Origin: a virus
Direction: 5' to 3' (one strand)
Virus record (IMG/VR): IMGVR_UViG_3300005617_000268
Coordinates: 1 to 51,317 of that record
DNA: 51,317 bases
This document shows, piece by piece, positions 25,501-33,400 of the stretch. Below the pieces are notes generated by a model that saw nothing but the letters and a program-made list of their open reading frames with translations, was not told where the DNA came from and ran no database searches. The stretch's first letter is position 1. Each line of letters starts with the position of its first letter. Both the position numbers and the translations under genes were made by a program.

Positions 25501-25767
25501 CCCGGCGCCGCCACCGGCCTCCCCTACGTGCCGCGCACGATGCCGCTCATGGTCCACGAGGGCGAGGGCATCCTCACGAAGGCCGAGAATCGCGCCTACC
25601 GGAGCGGCGGTGGCGGCATCAACCTGACCATCAACGTGACGGGCGGCAGTGACCCCGCCATGACGAAGGCGATGATCCTCGAGGCCGTGCCCGCGATCAA
25701 GCGCGCCGTAGTGAACGCGATCGCCAGCGGGCCCGAGGGTAAGCGGTTGCAGGAGAGCCGGCGATGA
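19579..25767 (+). CDS. Tape measure protein, 2062 aa
   Basis: By far the longest gene, placed right after the chaperones. The N-terminal 700 residues are mostly helical with coiled-coil character. A hydrophobic Gly-rich zone with several membrane-like helices (GSLIPVIGSVIGLGVGVYG and FAAFAGLLVGGGFAG) lies at about 930-1070. Long Ala/Gln-rich helices follow (about 1360-1960), and the end has LPYVPRTMPLMVHEGEGILTK, the usual tape-measure C-terminal region cut or bound at the tip. It sets tail length and is probably ejected into the host. The ATG follows the chaperone stop directly. Confidence 0.92.
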   Translation: MPSRVDIVLSAQGSAAVAKVFQDLADKGKLFADNVVNGGRRAEESLNSLGGTAKNVFEIFTGFTLANIGLQVADFARRSVNELTKLGFEAQRAEESFRRMTDLMGVNGEAMAENLKTASRGIVDLSDTMIASSKALAQGLNPEQITKLMEVAVAKATLAGTSVSEAFNSITTAVTNQQVKMLKSMGIVIDVTRVYNDYAAALGTVAGALTEEARSQALADEVIRKSASTQDALTKGVLTNAQEVEKAKASWKDLGETIGKVMADSDTAFIKGGARFIDWATSTKHWLDELGVSWNNYLAQSSLNFQTTGYGPGGTQNTRASIQMRTSPQELADLAAVDAGLGRIGKNAADAAPKILAVEHALAMADLAMKGFAAGQAQGTTTAAEFSAGIQTQIASLKALENQTPEVKAKIQDLQTQMVALNFSTAQQGLSASLQAATAHEAALLSLVKESVAQRNTTVEDGAVVEVQIHASALAEQRMDLAKFLAYAQLTETQRFQYTQQLRALDSQFEQAKSAERIAMWAREAAAVAQMLADRQEAAGLTNGPEASTRPLLDALDAWTKLGIAIDKVNQVARIDGDEQKRLADSIGLTRAALDDLSARFGDSSDDAEIMRLRLHGLLDEMTRLQTFRATAEDVAEAWSFVEQASSGATTALGDYSTALGLAEQESQLLGKSLGDELSVKIAVTEQAILKAAKAFGVESDAVKLLQERLAGFKVDQFVDDMSQIAATALLMGNRFDGAGAEISRFQKLLVDKLRETNNVITPEVADIASKLNGMIDANRLQQALGTARSVFDDLVDAGRGTASALNSGFSDLFFDLFTGQVKSLADVFASFGKSMLRVLADFLASAVVKQFLGFLGDLLGAFGDAGGGGWVNALSKAFGGTGAGGSGSGSLITAAFGGAAKILGSFGDSVSEVATTAVDALNGVAFGAETASKGLGSLIPVIGSVIGLGVGVYGLINSIQSGSASGIALSSVSTVLSGYGLASTLGLVPSIATMLGNALVAVAPQFAASLGAALGTTIGSGAAGTTAAVGVGAGLSAGLSAIAALAPFAAFAGLLVGGGFAGMAQDAEDGAIQTKENADKLRQAAGEVGVIVGLFQDIKSALSATNLPATLTKLGAAMRDLPNLQHAPSLGAEQITAMTTEWRAKVGALFLTALDAASKQGLDTSGILQSPFRVRVPNSNATAAVQPGQVSARGYASISELYGQGEGDWINALLDHVKQITDPLVRYLDTSNNVDTLDLDALNKFLDGEYLTTTLRNAVVDVGTMFGVSADQFAKAGLGRDVTAWNPDTQAFEPGQNWRMNPGDATGFEWSGIMPSVAAIAEVKQRLDAAGFEPGNYGKALEAFLLSVDANLVSNPAWKKFTDALAAGDASGDPDTITNAVNAAIIATMTPQKFYGAARALTDALTEQIKAQLTTRATTVDPDALKGIDAAIAALTDTIKAWSGLVQLFTTLPVEMAAIAGDLEGQTQAAIDAWQVTVASLTDSIADAQKAFDDAITGGNIIAIQQSAQALHDAAMARYQAELKMVQQITDAIQAILGQAETLVQMVTSIGQYDISASGSFGTIQALLDALQNTAEHASTTAARLWAVDQALKAIITTLPTAIAKFGPMQTAEQWLATGMQTAAQLQAGPNAISRKVVEGAAPFLAVQQTAIDAASGGTKLALLQQQAAAWNALATAAINGVNQWADQAIAGATAAAKVVTDGIDAQIVGIQEAAQVAADARAAEMEGLQEQIAKAREFAAAVKSMAQFIEQLRVGSLAPSNPMDQFIQAQATFNAALASFKAAPTAQGLGDLQGLAQSVLQAGGAVFTRPSPEYQRLFGSIVSELEDANALASAQASDSEVLQSQLDALQALDKTAAKAATDQIAALNAQKTAIAAALVTQTEAIRKAAADEIAGISEGLATALRDNAAEQAPLIADALAKQDALLAAVTRGAGSGLIDGVAFLAERAKDTVELLRGIYGALALAIPGAPALPGAATGLPYVPRTMPLMVHEGEGILTKAENRAYRSGGGGINLTINVTGGSDPAMTKAMILEAVPAIKRAVVNAIASGPEGKRLQESRR

Positions 25768-26576
25768 GCCTGCGCGTCTCCCTCGTCAATCACGCGGCGA
25801 CGGCCACGCTCACGGCGGTCTCCGCAGCGTCCGGATATCCGGTCGCGAACCTTGCGAGCCCGTCGACGCCCTTCAATCCGTACCGGAGCGGCGCCGCCGG
25901 AGCCGGTCAGATCATCACCATCGACCACGGCAGCGCGAAAGCGGTCGACGTCGTCGCGCTCATCCGCACGAACTTCGTCACGGCCACGTTCGATGCCGAC
26001 GACGCGGCCACGTTCAACAGCGCCGCCGGGAGCCCGCAGTACACGGCCGCGCTCACGTGCGCGGAGGCGCTCAATAGCCGCTACATGGGCTGGCACCGCC
26101 CGGCCACGACGGTGACGCGCCGCTACAACCGGATCACGATCGCCAATCAGACGCCCGTCGCCACGGTCCCGCATCTCGCGGGCGCAGCGTACTACCTCCT
26201 GGGTGGGCTTTGGCTCGGCCCGCTGGCCACTGTCCCGCGCGACATTCTGATGGACCCCGACCTCGAGCGCCAAGAGCCCGTCGCCGACGAGATGCTGCCG
26301 TCTGGTGGTAGGTCACGCAGCCTGATGGGCTACCCGTTCATCACGCTCACCGCCAAGCGCCTCGCCGAAGACGCTGCGGCCAGCACGCTCGACACGCAGC
26401 TCCGCGCCTGGCTCGCGCTCGACCGCGCGTGGGGCGAGGCGGACGTCGCGCTCGTGCTCCCGCGCGACCTCGTGCCCTCCGACGCCTACGTGATGCGGCG
26501 GCTCAAGGGCGCGGCGTGGACGTGGGGCCGTATCTGGTCCGAGGGCGACCTGACCCTGGAGGAGGTGGCCAACTAA
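25764..26576 (+). CDS. Minor tail protein with galactose-binding-like N-terminus, 270 aa
   Basis: The first 130 residues have the discoidin/F5-8C-like pattern of phage distal-tail proteins: ATLTAVSAASGYPVANLASPS, then YRSGAAGAGQIITIDHGSAKAVDVVALIRTN and ATFDADDAATF. A second domain (about 170-270) has LMGYPFITLTAKRLAED and ends DLTLEEVAN. It overlaps the tape measure by four bases. It probably forms part of the ring below the tube, perhaps touching host sugars. Confidence 0.6.
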   Translation: MSLRVSLVNHAATATLTAVSAASGYPVANLASPSTPFNPYRSGAAGAGQIITIDHGSAKAVDVVALIRTNFVTATFDADDAATFNSAAGSPQYTAALTCAEALNSRYMGWHRPATTVTRRYNRITIANQTPVATVPHLAGAAYYLLGGLWLGPLATVPRDILMDPDLERQEPVADEMLPSGGRSRSLMGYPFITLTAKRLAEDAAASTLDTQLRAWLALDRAWGEADVALVLPRDLVPSDAYVMRRLKGAAWTWGRIWSEGDLTLEEVAN

Positions 26577-26743
26577 TGACCCCGCAAGCCGAACGAATCA
26601 TCAAATCCATGGTGGGCGACCTCATCGGTCAGCTTGCCAATGCGCTGGGCGAAGTCGAGCGGCTCAGCGCCGACAACGCCACGCTCACCGCCGAACTCGC
26701 CAAGCTGACAGCGCCCACGACACCGGAGCCGCCCGCGTCATGA
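26576..26743 (+). CDS. Short coiled-coil protein, 55 aa
   Basis: The ATG shares one base with the upstream TAA and the stop overlaps the next ATG. A single helix with heptads (MVGDLIGQLANALGEVERLSADNATL) is followed by a Thr/Pro-rich end. It is likely a small tail-module or trimerisation peptide; no family recognised. Confidence 0.5.
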   Translation: MTPQAERIIKSMVGDLIGQLANALGEVERLSADNATLTAELAKLTAPTTPEPPAS

Positions 26744-27582
26744 GCGTCACCCACGTCGCTGTACCTGGGTCTGTGCCCGAGACCGGAGAGGGAAACAAAG
26801 TCGGTGCGTCCAAGTGGGCCGCCGACCACGTCATCACCGACATCGTCGCCGCCGGGCAACTCACTGAGAGCTTCACCATCACGGCGACGGCTGGCACGGT
26901 CAACAAGAACCTGTGGCAAATCTTCTCGGCGCCGAACGCGGCCAGCGGCGAGGTGCGCGGGTTTTACCTCGACCTCTATTCGCAACCCACGGCGGCCTAT
27001 GCGTCGTTCGCCACTGCGGGCTTTATCTCGGTCACGCACGACGCGGGCGCGTTCGACCACACGAACGGTCTCCGCGGGCTCGCCGTCCAGGCGGTGCAGA
27101 ACCTCGCCGGGACGACGGTGGCCGCGGCTCGTGGTGTCGAAGCCGTCTACCGCGCGGCGGCGGGCACCATCACGGAAGGCATCGCGCTCCTCGTGGCGCG
27201 CGGCTTTGCGGGCGACGCCGGCACCATCGGCCAGGGGACGGGCATCAAGATTCTGGCGCACGCGAGCCCGGCGCCCACCACCGACGTGGCCATCCAGTCG
27301 CTCGGCGGGATGCACATCTTCGTTGGGAACGTGAAGATCGGCGCGAATGCCGTGCCCAACGCTCCGCTCGATCTGACCGGGGATGCGCTACTGAACGGCA
27401 ATATCACCGTCGGCGCCTCTGCGGGAGCGGGGAAGTATCTGCTGATGTTTGAGATGACCGCTCCAGGCGCGCCTCCGGCCGATAGCGCCGTCCTGTACCT
27501 GGAAGACACGGGCGCCGGAAAGACTCGGCTCGCCATCAAGTTCGCAACCGGCGCGGCCATCGTGCTGGCGACCCAGGCCTAG
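26740..27582 (+). CDS. Probable tail fibre/spike protein, 280 aa
   Basis: The N-terminus (VPETGEGNKVGASKWAADHVITD) resembles the attachment part of phage fibres. The middle is a repetitive beta-rich region of Ala/Gly/Thr strands, and the end has LNGNITVGASAGAGKYLLMF and a final beta sandwich. Low aromatic content and repeat-like strands suggest a trimeric beta-helix or fibre shaft. No enzymatic motif is visible. Confidence 0.55.
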   Translation: MSVTHVAVPGSVPETGEGNKVGASKWAADHVITDIVAAGQLTESFTITATAGTVNKNLWQIFSAPNAASGEVRGFYLDLYSQPTAAYASFATAGFISVTHDAGAFDHTNGLRGLAVQAVQNLAGTTVAAARGVEAVYRAAAGTITEGIALLVARGFAGDAGTIGQGTGIKILAHASPAPTTDVAIQSLGGMHIFVGNVKIGANAVPNAPLDLTGDALLNGNITVGASAGAGKYLLMFEMTAPGAPPADSAVLYLEDTGAGKTRLAIKFATGAAIVLATQA

Positions 27583-27584
27583 CC

Positions 27585-27713
27585 ATGACGCTCGACTTCG
27601 GCCAGGACGACTTCTGGCAGGACGGTTTCACGCAAACCATCGAGCTGGGCGCGCCCGATATCCAGCAGCCCTACGTCCCGCTCTGGCTCGTGGAGGTAGC
27701 GACCGATGACTAG
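27585..27713 (+). CDS. Small acidic protein, 42 aa
   Basis: Starts three bases after the fibre gene and overlaps the sulfatase-like gene by eight bases. The sequence MTLDFGQDDFWQDGFTQTIEL is acidic and aromatic, with no charge-dense helix. It could be a linker or adaptor for neighbouring tip proteins. Support comes from its tight packing and GTAGCGACCG-type spacing only. Confidence 0.5.
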   Translation: MTLDFGQDDFWQDGFTQTIELGAPDIQQPYVPLWLVEVATDD

Positions 27714-28932
27714 GCCCACGGTGACGCTGATCTTCACGTCTGACGATCACGGCTTCCCCTACTACGGCTTCATGGAGCCCTACGCGAGCTTGGCGCCAGT
27801 GGGGCATCCCAAGGTGCTGACGCCGCGCCTGGATGCGCTCGCCGCTCGGGGCGCGCTGTTTCCGTACGCGACGAGCACAGCGCCGAAGTGTGAGCACGCG
27901 TTCCAGGGCGAACTGGTCGGCAAGGAAGCGCTCGATCAGATCAAGGGCGGGACGAACAACCTCGACCTGAGCCAGGAATGGACCTGGGCGCGCATCCTCC
28001 GCGACGTGGGCGGTTACAGCGACGTGATGCAGTGCGGGAAATACTGGGAGGGCGACGTGCTCGGCGGGGGCGGCTTCACGGATGAATACGACTCCGGCGC
28101 AACGGCGGATCACTTCGGCCGCGAGACGGTCCAGCCCGCGCTCGACTTCCTGACGGCTGCCGTGACGGCGGGACGTCCCTGCGCGCTCTCGGCCGCGCCG
28201 CGCATCCCGCATCTGCCCTTCCCGACGCCAACCTTCCCCGGCTATGCGACCTATCGCGCGCTGTACGACACCATGGACTGGTCGACCGAATGGCTCGCGG
28301 GTTGGCAGAGCACGACCTGGGCGCACAACTTCTACGGGATGGTCTCCTGGGTCGATGCGATCTATGGCGCGCTCGAGGATCACCTCCTCACGCTCGGCGT
28401 GCTCGACGATACGCTGATCCTCTTCTGGTCCGACAACGGCTTCGGCTTGAAGGAAAGCAAGGACACCGATACCCATAACGGCCGCGCCACTCCGATCATT
28501 GCCGCGTACCCGGCTGCGTTCGGCCCGTGCGTGAGCGAGCGCATCGTCTCGTGCATCGACTTCCTGCCGACCATCCTGGACTACGCCGAGGTGGTCTCCC
28601 CGACCGCGCCACTGATCGACGCGCTCTCCATGCGCGCGCTGTGCGAGTCCGGCGGCACGACCCCCTGGCGCCTGTGGAAGCCAGGCCAGTGGACCATCTC
28701 GGCCGGGCGCCACGCCTACGCCTCGGACTTCGTGCGCGCCGATAGCACGGTTACGCGCGGCATTCTCTACACCGACAACCACAACGTGGCCAAGCGGGTC
28801 TATGACCTCGGGAACGACACCGAGGAGGCGCATAACCTCATCGCGACGCCAGCGGGTCAGGCGTTCGCCGCGAAGTACACTCCGCTGCTCCGGGACTGGG
28901 AAGTCTCCCGCGTGCCGCCGGCGATCGGGTAG
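27706..28932 (+). CDS. Sulfatase-family (alkaline phosphatase superfamily) protein in the tail module, 408 aa
   Basis: The N-terminus VTLIFTSDDHGFPYYG is the sulfatase metal-binding strand (Asp13, Asp14). Further landmarks follow in family order: APKCEHAF (Cys62 at the nucleophile position), MQCGKYWEG (Lys112, the GKWHLG motif), HLPFPTP (His169), ILFWSDNGFG (Asp243-Asn244), CIDFLPTILDYA and VYDLGNDTEEAHNL. Sulfatases hydrolyse sulfate esters, often on glycans. The formylglycine signature C-x-P-x-R is not kept (C-E-H-A-F), so activation or activity is uncertain; a phosphoesterase-like role is possible. No signal peptide. Flanked by tail genes, it is probably a virion tip component. Confidence 0.8.
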   Translation: MTRPTVTLIFTSDDHGFPYYGFMEPYASLAPVGHPKVLTPRLDALAARGALFPYATSTAPKCEHAFQGELVGKEALDQIKGGTNNLDLSQEWTWARILRDVGGYSDVMQCGKYWEGDVLGGGGFTDEYDSGATADHFGRETVQPALDFLTAAVTAGRPCALSAAPRIPHLPFPTPTFPGYATYRALYDTMDWSTEWLAGWQSTTWAHNFYGMVSWVDAIYGALEDHLLTLGVLDDTLILFWSDNGFGLKESKDTDTHNGRATPIIAAYPAAFGPCVSERIVSCIDFLPTILDYAEVVSPTAPLIDALSMRALCESGGTTPWRLWKPGQWTISAGRHAYASDFVRADSTVTRGILYTDNHNVAKRVYDLGNDTEEAHNLIATPAGQAFAAKYTPLLRDWEVSRVPPAIG

Positions 28933-28935
28933 CGC

Positions 28936-29709
28936 GTGGCGATCTCTCCACCCACGGTCGAAGTCTCGCTCGGCGATACCGGCGCCCGGTCCTCGTTCAA
29001 CGTCGGCGCCATCGGGCAGACGAACGGCTCACTCAGCACCACGTGGACGCCGCCGGGGAACGCGCTGCTCCTCGTGGGCGTCAACCGCTCGCGCGCCACG
29101 GCGGGGAACACGCCGACCATCAGTGATAGCGTGGCGCAGGTCTCGTGGTCCGCCGCGCTAGATCAGACGCCGTTCGACACGATCGCGAGCCCGCTGCACT
29201 TCGCGACCTGGTTCTGGGGGATCACGCCGGCCTCGCCTGCGGCCATGTTCATCACCGTCGACTTCGCCGGGGACGTGCAGACCGGCTGCTCGATCATGGT
29301 CGCCTCCCAGACCGGGACGCATCTGACCACACCCATCGTCCAGAGCAAGGCGGCGGCGGCCAATAGCGCCGCCTCCGTCAGCGTCACCCTCGACTCGGCG
29401 CTCGGGTCCGGCAGCGTCACCGTGTCCTTCGGCTCGGCCAACGTGACGAGCGCCATCACGCCGCGCACGAACTGGACGGAGCCCGCCAACGGGGAGATCA
29501 CCTATACCGCGCCCGCGACGATCCTGGAGGTGCAGGGCTGGACGACGGGGGAGACCACGGCGAGCTTCACCGTCGCGGCCGGGTCCAACGTCGCCATCGT
29601 GAATATCGAGGTGCAGCCGCCGGCATCCTCACTCACTGCAGCGCAGATCAGCCCCGCCGTCACGGCTCTCGTGGCCAGCGGCGGCTTCATCGGGAGCGCG
29701 TATGTCTGA
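28936..29709 (+). CDS. Beta-rich structural protein of the tail tip, 257 aa
   Basis: GTG start three bases after the sulfatase-like gene. The sequence is all-beta: TWTPPGNALLLVGVNRS, HFATWFWGITPASPAAMFITVDFAG, CSIMVASQTG, SVTVSFGSANVTSAI. This is the pattern of a carbohydrate-binding or Ig-like jelly roll often seen in phage accessory tail proteins. No catalytic residues stand out. Being adjacent to the sulfatase-like gene, it may help bind the same surface glycan. Confidence 0.55.
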   Translation: MAISPPTVEVSLGDTGARSSFNVGAIGQTNGSLSTTWTPPGNALLLVGVNRSRATAGNTPTISDSVAQVSWSAALDQTPFDTIASPLHFATWFWGITPASPAAMFITVDFAGDVQTGCSIMVASQTGTHLTTPIVQSKAAAANSAASVSVTLDSALGSGSVTVSFGSANVTSAITPRTNWTEPANGEITYTAPATILEVQGWTTGETTASFTVAAGSNVAIVNIEVQPPASSLTAAQISPAVTALVASGGFIGSAYV

Positions 29710-29980
29710 CCGTCGTCCATGGCATCACGTCGGCCACCGCGTCCTCGGCAACCCGTTCACGACGCTGGGCCTGGAATGGTGCCCGCGCTGCCGGAGCGAA
29801 GTGGATACCAATACGGCGGCGCATCACCGCGGCACGGTCTACGTGTTCAAGCGGACCTGCGCAGTCTGCGGAACGGTCATCAAGTGCGGCGTGTGGCAGA
29901 ACGTGCCGCTGCTCAGCAACATTCCGTTGCCTGCGGCGGCCCTCGAATGGGTCACGACCCCTGACAGAGATCGGAGGTAG
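29702..29980 (+). CDS. Zinc-ribbon protein, 92 aa
   Basis: Overlaps the previous gene by eight bases. It contains EWCPRCRSEVDTN and KRTCAVCGTVIKCGVW, a CPRC/CAVCG ribbon of about 35 residues, preceded by a His/Arg start. Metal binding is likely. Small ribbons of this kind are rare in tail modules; it could be a folding or assembly factor. Confidence 0.55.
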   Translation: MSDRRPWHHVGHRVLGNPFTTLGLEWCPRCRSEVDTNTAAHHRGTVYVFKRTCAVCGTVIKCGVWQNVPLLSNIPLPAAALEWVTTPDRDRR

Positions 29981-29983
29981 CAC

Positions 29984-30451
29984 ATGGCTAAGTTCTTCAT
30001 CGGCTATTCCGCCTTCGCCACGACCACCGGCAACAAGACGGCCGCCAAGGTCATCGGCGCATCCGCCGTGGGCTTTGAGGTCGTGGAGGTGGGCATGGAA
30101 GGCGCGGGGACGGTGGCGCCGGCCGACGTGCAGCATCAGTGCAACGTCGGGTTCCTGTCGAATGCGGGCGCCGGTACGGCGGGCGCCTCCCCGACCCCCG
30201 AGCGGATGGGGCAAAACGCCGGACGGGCGTCCGGGCTCACGGCCGGCACGGCGTTCTCGGCCGAGCCGACCACCTACGCCACCAACGTGTTCCCGCTCTT
30301 CGCCTTCAACCAGCGCGGCGGGATGCGCTGGGCGGTGCCACAGGGGGAAGGCTTCAAGTCTGACGGCGCCCAAACGAATCTCAGCTTCGGGGCGCGCGTC
30401 ATCTCGAGCGTGGCCGGCTCCGTGGACGGCAACATGATGTGGTGGGAATAG
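29984..30451 (+). CDS. Tail-module structural protein, 155 aa
   Basis: GGAGG lies eight bases upstream of the ATG. The protein is Gly/Ala/Thr-rich with no charged helices (KVIGASAVGFEVVEVGMEGAG, MGQNAGRASGLTAGTAF, RGGMRWAVPQGEGF), consistent with a beta-structured virion protein such as a decoration or fibre subunit. No enzymatic motif. It directly precedes the large hub gene. Confidence 0.5.
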   Translation: MAKFFIGYSAFATTTGNKTAAKVIGASAVGFEVVEVGMEGAGTVAPADVQHQCNVGFLSNAGAGTAGASPTPERMGQNAGRASGLTAGTAFSAEPTTYATNVFPLFAFNQRGGMRWAVPQGEGFKSDGAQTNLSFGARVISSVAGSVDGNMMWWE

Positions 30452-30475
30452 GCCCCGCCCTGACGTAGGCAGCCG

Positions 30476-33400
30476 ATGCACTACGTCCGGAAGGTTGCGG
30501 TTGACCGGCCGGCCGGGGATTCCACTCCCGGCTGGCTGAGCCAGGCGCTTGCCTTCCGGACGGAGTTCTCGGGGGCCTTCTCTCAGATCCGCAGCTCGTT
30601 CGCCACGCTGTCCTCTCGGCGCTGGCACGAGCCGACGCCGCCGAGCTTCGCGTGGATCTTCACCGTCGTCGCGGCCGCCTCGGCGTTCACGGTGGCGTGG
30701 TCGCCCGCGATCACCGATCCGGCCCGGTCAGCGTACCGACCTCCGAGCAGCATCCGCTGGTATGAGCCGACACAGCCGAGTCAGGCGTGGCTCACCACGG
30801 CGATCCCGGCGCCGACCTTCCAGGCGGCCTGGACACCCGCCTTTGCTGAAGCCGCCCAGTCCTTCGTCACGCCCCCCGGGAAGCGCTGGTTTGAGCCCGC
30901 CCAGCCGGCCGGAGGAGACGCGTGGCGCACGGTGGCCGTCACCCCGGGCATCCGCACCTTCCTGGCCGCCCAGCCGCCGCGCCAGGCCTTCCGAACACCG
31001 CCAGGCAAGCTCTGGTTCACGCCCTCGCCCCACCTTCCAGGCTGGCTGGTCACGGGCACCCCGGCACCCCTCAGCCAGCCCGACCGGTACGCCACCTACA
31101 ACCTCGACGCCCTGCCCGACTTCTACGCCGGGCGCCTGCTGAATAGCAGCGACCTGAGCATCGTGCGCGAGCTCGCCGACCCGCTCTGGAACGCCACGCC
31201 TGACCAGACGGTGACGCTGGAGCTCGACAACACGGACGGTGCCCTGACCGCCTGGTATCTCGCCGACCCGACCGGCCGCTCGGTGGCGCTGAAGCGCTAC
31301 GACGCCCGCAGCGGCTTCCTCGCCACGAAGTTCCAGGGGCTCATCACGTGGGTCCGCCTGCTCGAGCATCGCGTGCAGGTCGACGTCGCCGTCCTCGATC
31401 GCGCGCTCTTTACCGAGCAGGTCCCCGCGCCCGTGGTCACGACGGCCACCTTCCCGAACGCGGTCGACGTGGGCAAGACGATCCCCGTGGTGCTCGGCCA
31501 CGAAGTCACGATGCCGTGCCCGAACGTGTCCGACGACAAGGTCAACAGCCTCTTCGACTACCTGGTCGGCCACGGGACGCTCGCGGTCACGGCTCTGGCG
31601 CGGAACAATACGGCGTCGGATTCGCTCTACTCCATCCAGTTCTCCGAGTGCCTCCGGTCGGATGGCCTGGCGGCGACCTCGTGGGCCGAAGTGGCGCGCA
31701 CCGACCTGTACCCCGGCTACACCGCGATCCGCTTCATCCTCCGCCAGCAGGACTTCAACAACGGCCTGCACACGATCTACGCCAACGTGACCGGACCCGC
31801 GGCCACGCGGAACTTCGCCCGCGCCATCGGGACGTTCCTCTCGGACACGACGTGGGGCCTGCGCCAGACGGTCAATCAGGCGAGCATCGATACCGCGGCG
31901 GCCGTGCTCGATGCCCTGCCAGTCCCACTTTATTGCGACGGCGCCATGCTTGCCCCGAAGGCCGCGCAGGATTGGCTCAGCGATTTGCTCCTGCCACGGG
32001 GCATGTGGCTCGACCGGAACAGCTCGGGCGAGCTGACGCTGCACGTCGATCAGCCGCGGACCACGGTGGCGATGGCGATCAGCGCGGACCCCGGCGATGG
32101 CCCCCGCAACCTCGTGGCCTTCCGCGAGCGGAGTGGCCCGGCGCCGGAGGAGCGCGTGCGGACGCTCTATCTCAAGTACCGGCTCGACCACGTGCGCGAC
32201 GAGTTCATCGGCCAGGCGGCACGGTCGGTGAACGCGGAGGGCAAGGCGCGCACGATCGAGCACGCGTTCCTGCGCGACGCCGGGAGCGCCGATCTCGTCG
32301 TCGACTACCTGGGCAAGCGCATTGCCGTGGGTCAGGAGACGGCCGAGGGCGTGGTGATCACTCAGGAAGGGCGCGCGCTCGGCATCGGCGACCTGGTCTA
32401 TCTGACCAAGGCGTCGGCGGGCTACACCGGGAACATCCTCGAGGTGTGGAAGATCGCCGAGTCGCTGACCTCGCTGGAGCTGACGCTGCGCGGCTGGTCC
32501 TACGCCACGTTCGCCTACACGCCGGGCACCCTGCCGGGGGATCCGATTGCCGGTACGGAATCGGATTTCAGCAGGACGGACCCGAGCGCGGCGACGGGGC
32601 TGTCCATCAGCAGCAGCGGGACGACGATCGACCCGCAGGGCAAGGTCTCAGCGTGGGTCATCCTCGCCCACACGAATCCCACGACCAACTTCGCGTTCTC
32701 GGACGTGCTCTACCGGCTGAACGGGGCGACGCAGTACAGCTTGGCGGCCAAGAGCATCACGGCGGGGGCGACGACGGCGCGGATCGAAGGCCTGCCGCCA
32801 GGCACGAGCGTCGACTACGCGATCCGAGTGAGTAACGCCTTCGCGCGGACCTCGGGGCTCGTCACCCTCACCGCGCAGACGACGCCGACCGATGCGACGG
32901 TGCCGAGCGCGATCACGGCGACCACCGTCACGCAATCCGGCGCGAAGGTGGCCGAGATCACGTTCACCTACACGCCCCCGGCCGACTGGGCATTTGTCCG
33001 ACTCTACCGCGCCACGTCGAATAGCTTCGCCGCCGCGACGGAGATCGCCAAGGGCAAACAACTCACGTTCCACGACGAGACAGTCAGCTACGCGGCGACC
33101 TACTATTACTGGGGGAAGGTCGAAGATCTCAGCGGCAACCTCTCGGGCGTGTCGCCGTCGTCGGGGCATTCGCTCACCATCGCGCAGATCGTCACCGCGG
33201 ACGTTGGCACTGGCCAGATCACGACGCCGACCATCGCGGCGAACGCAATCACGAACGCGCAATACGTTGTGGACGTGGCGGGCGGCGCCACACGCGATGC
33301 TACCCAGGCCATGGTGGACTTGGCCAACGGGTCGGTCTCCATCACCACGACGGGCGGCCCCGTCTTGGTGCTCTTCGCTGGGCACTGGGAGACGCTCAAT

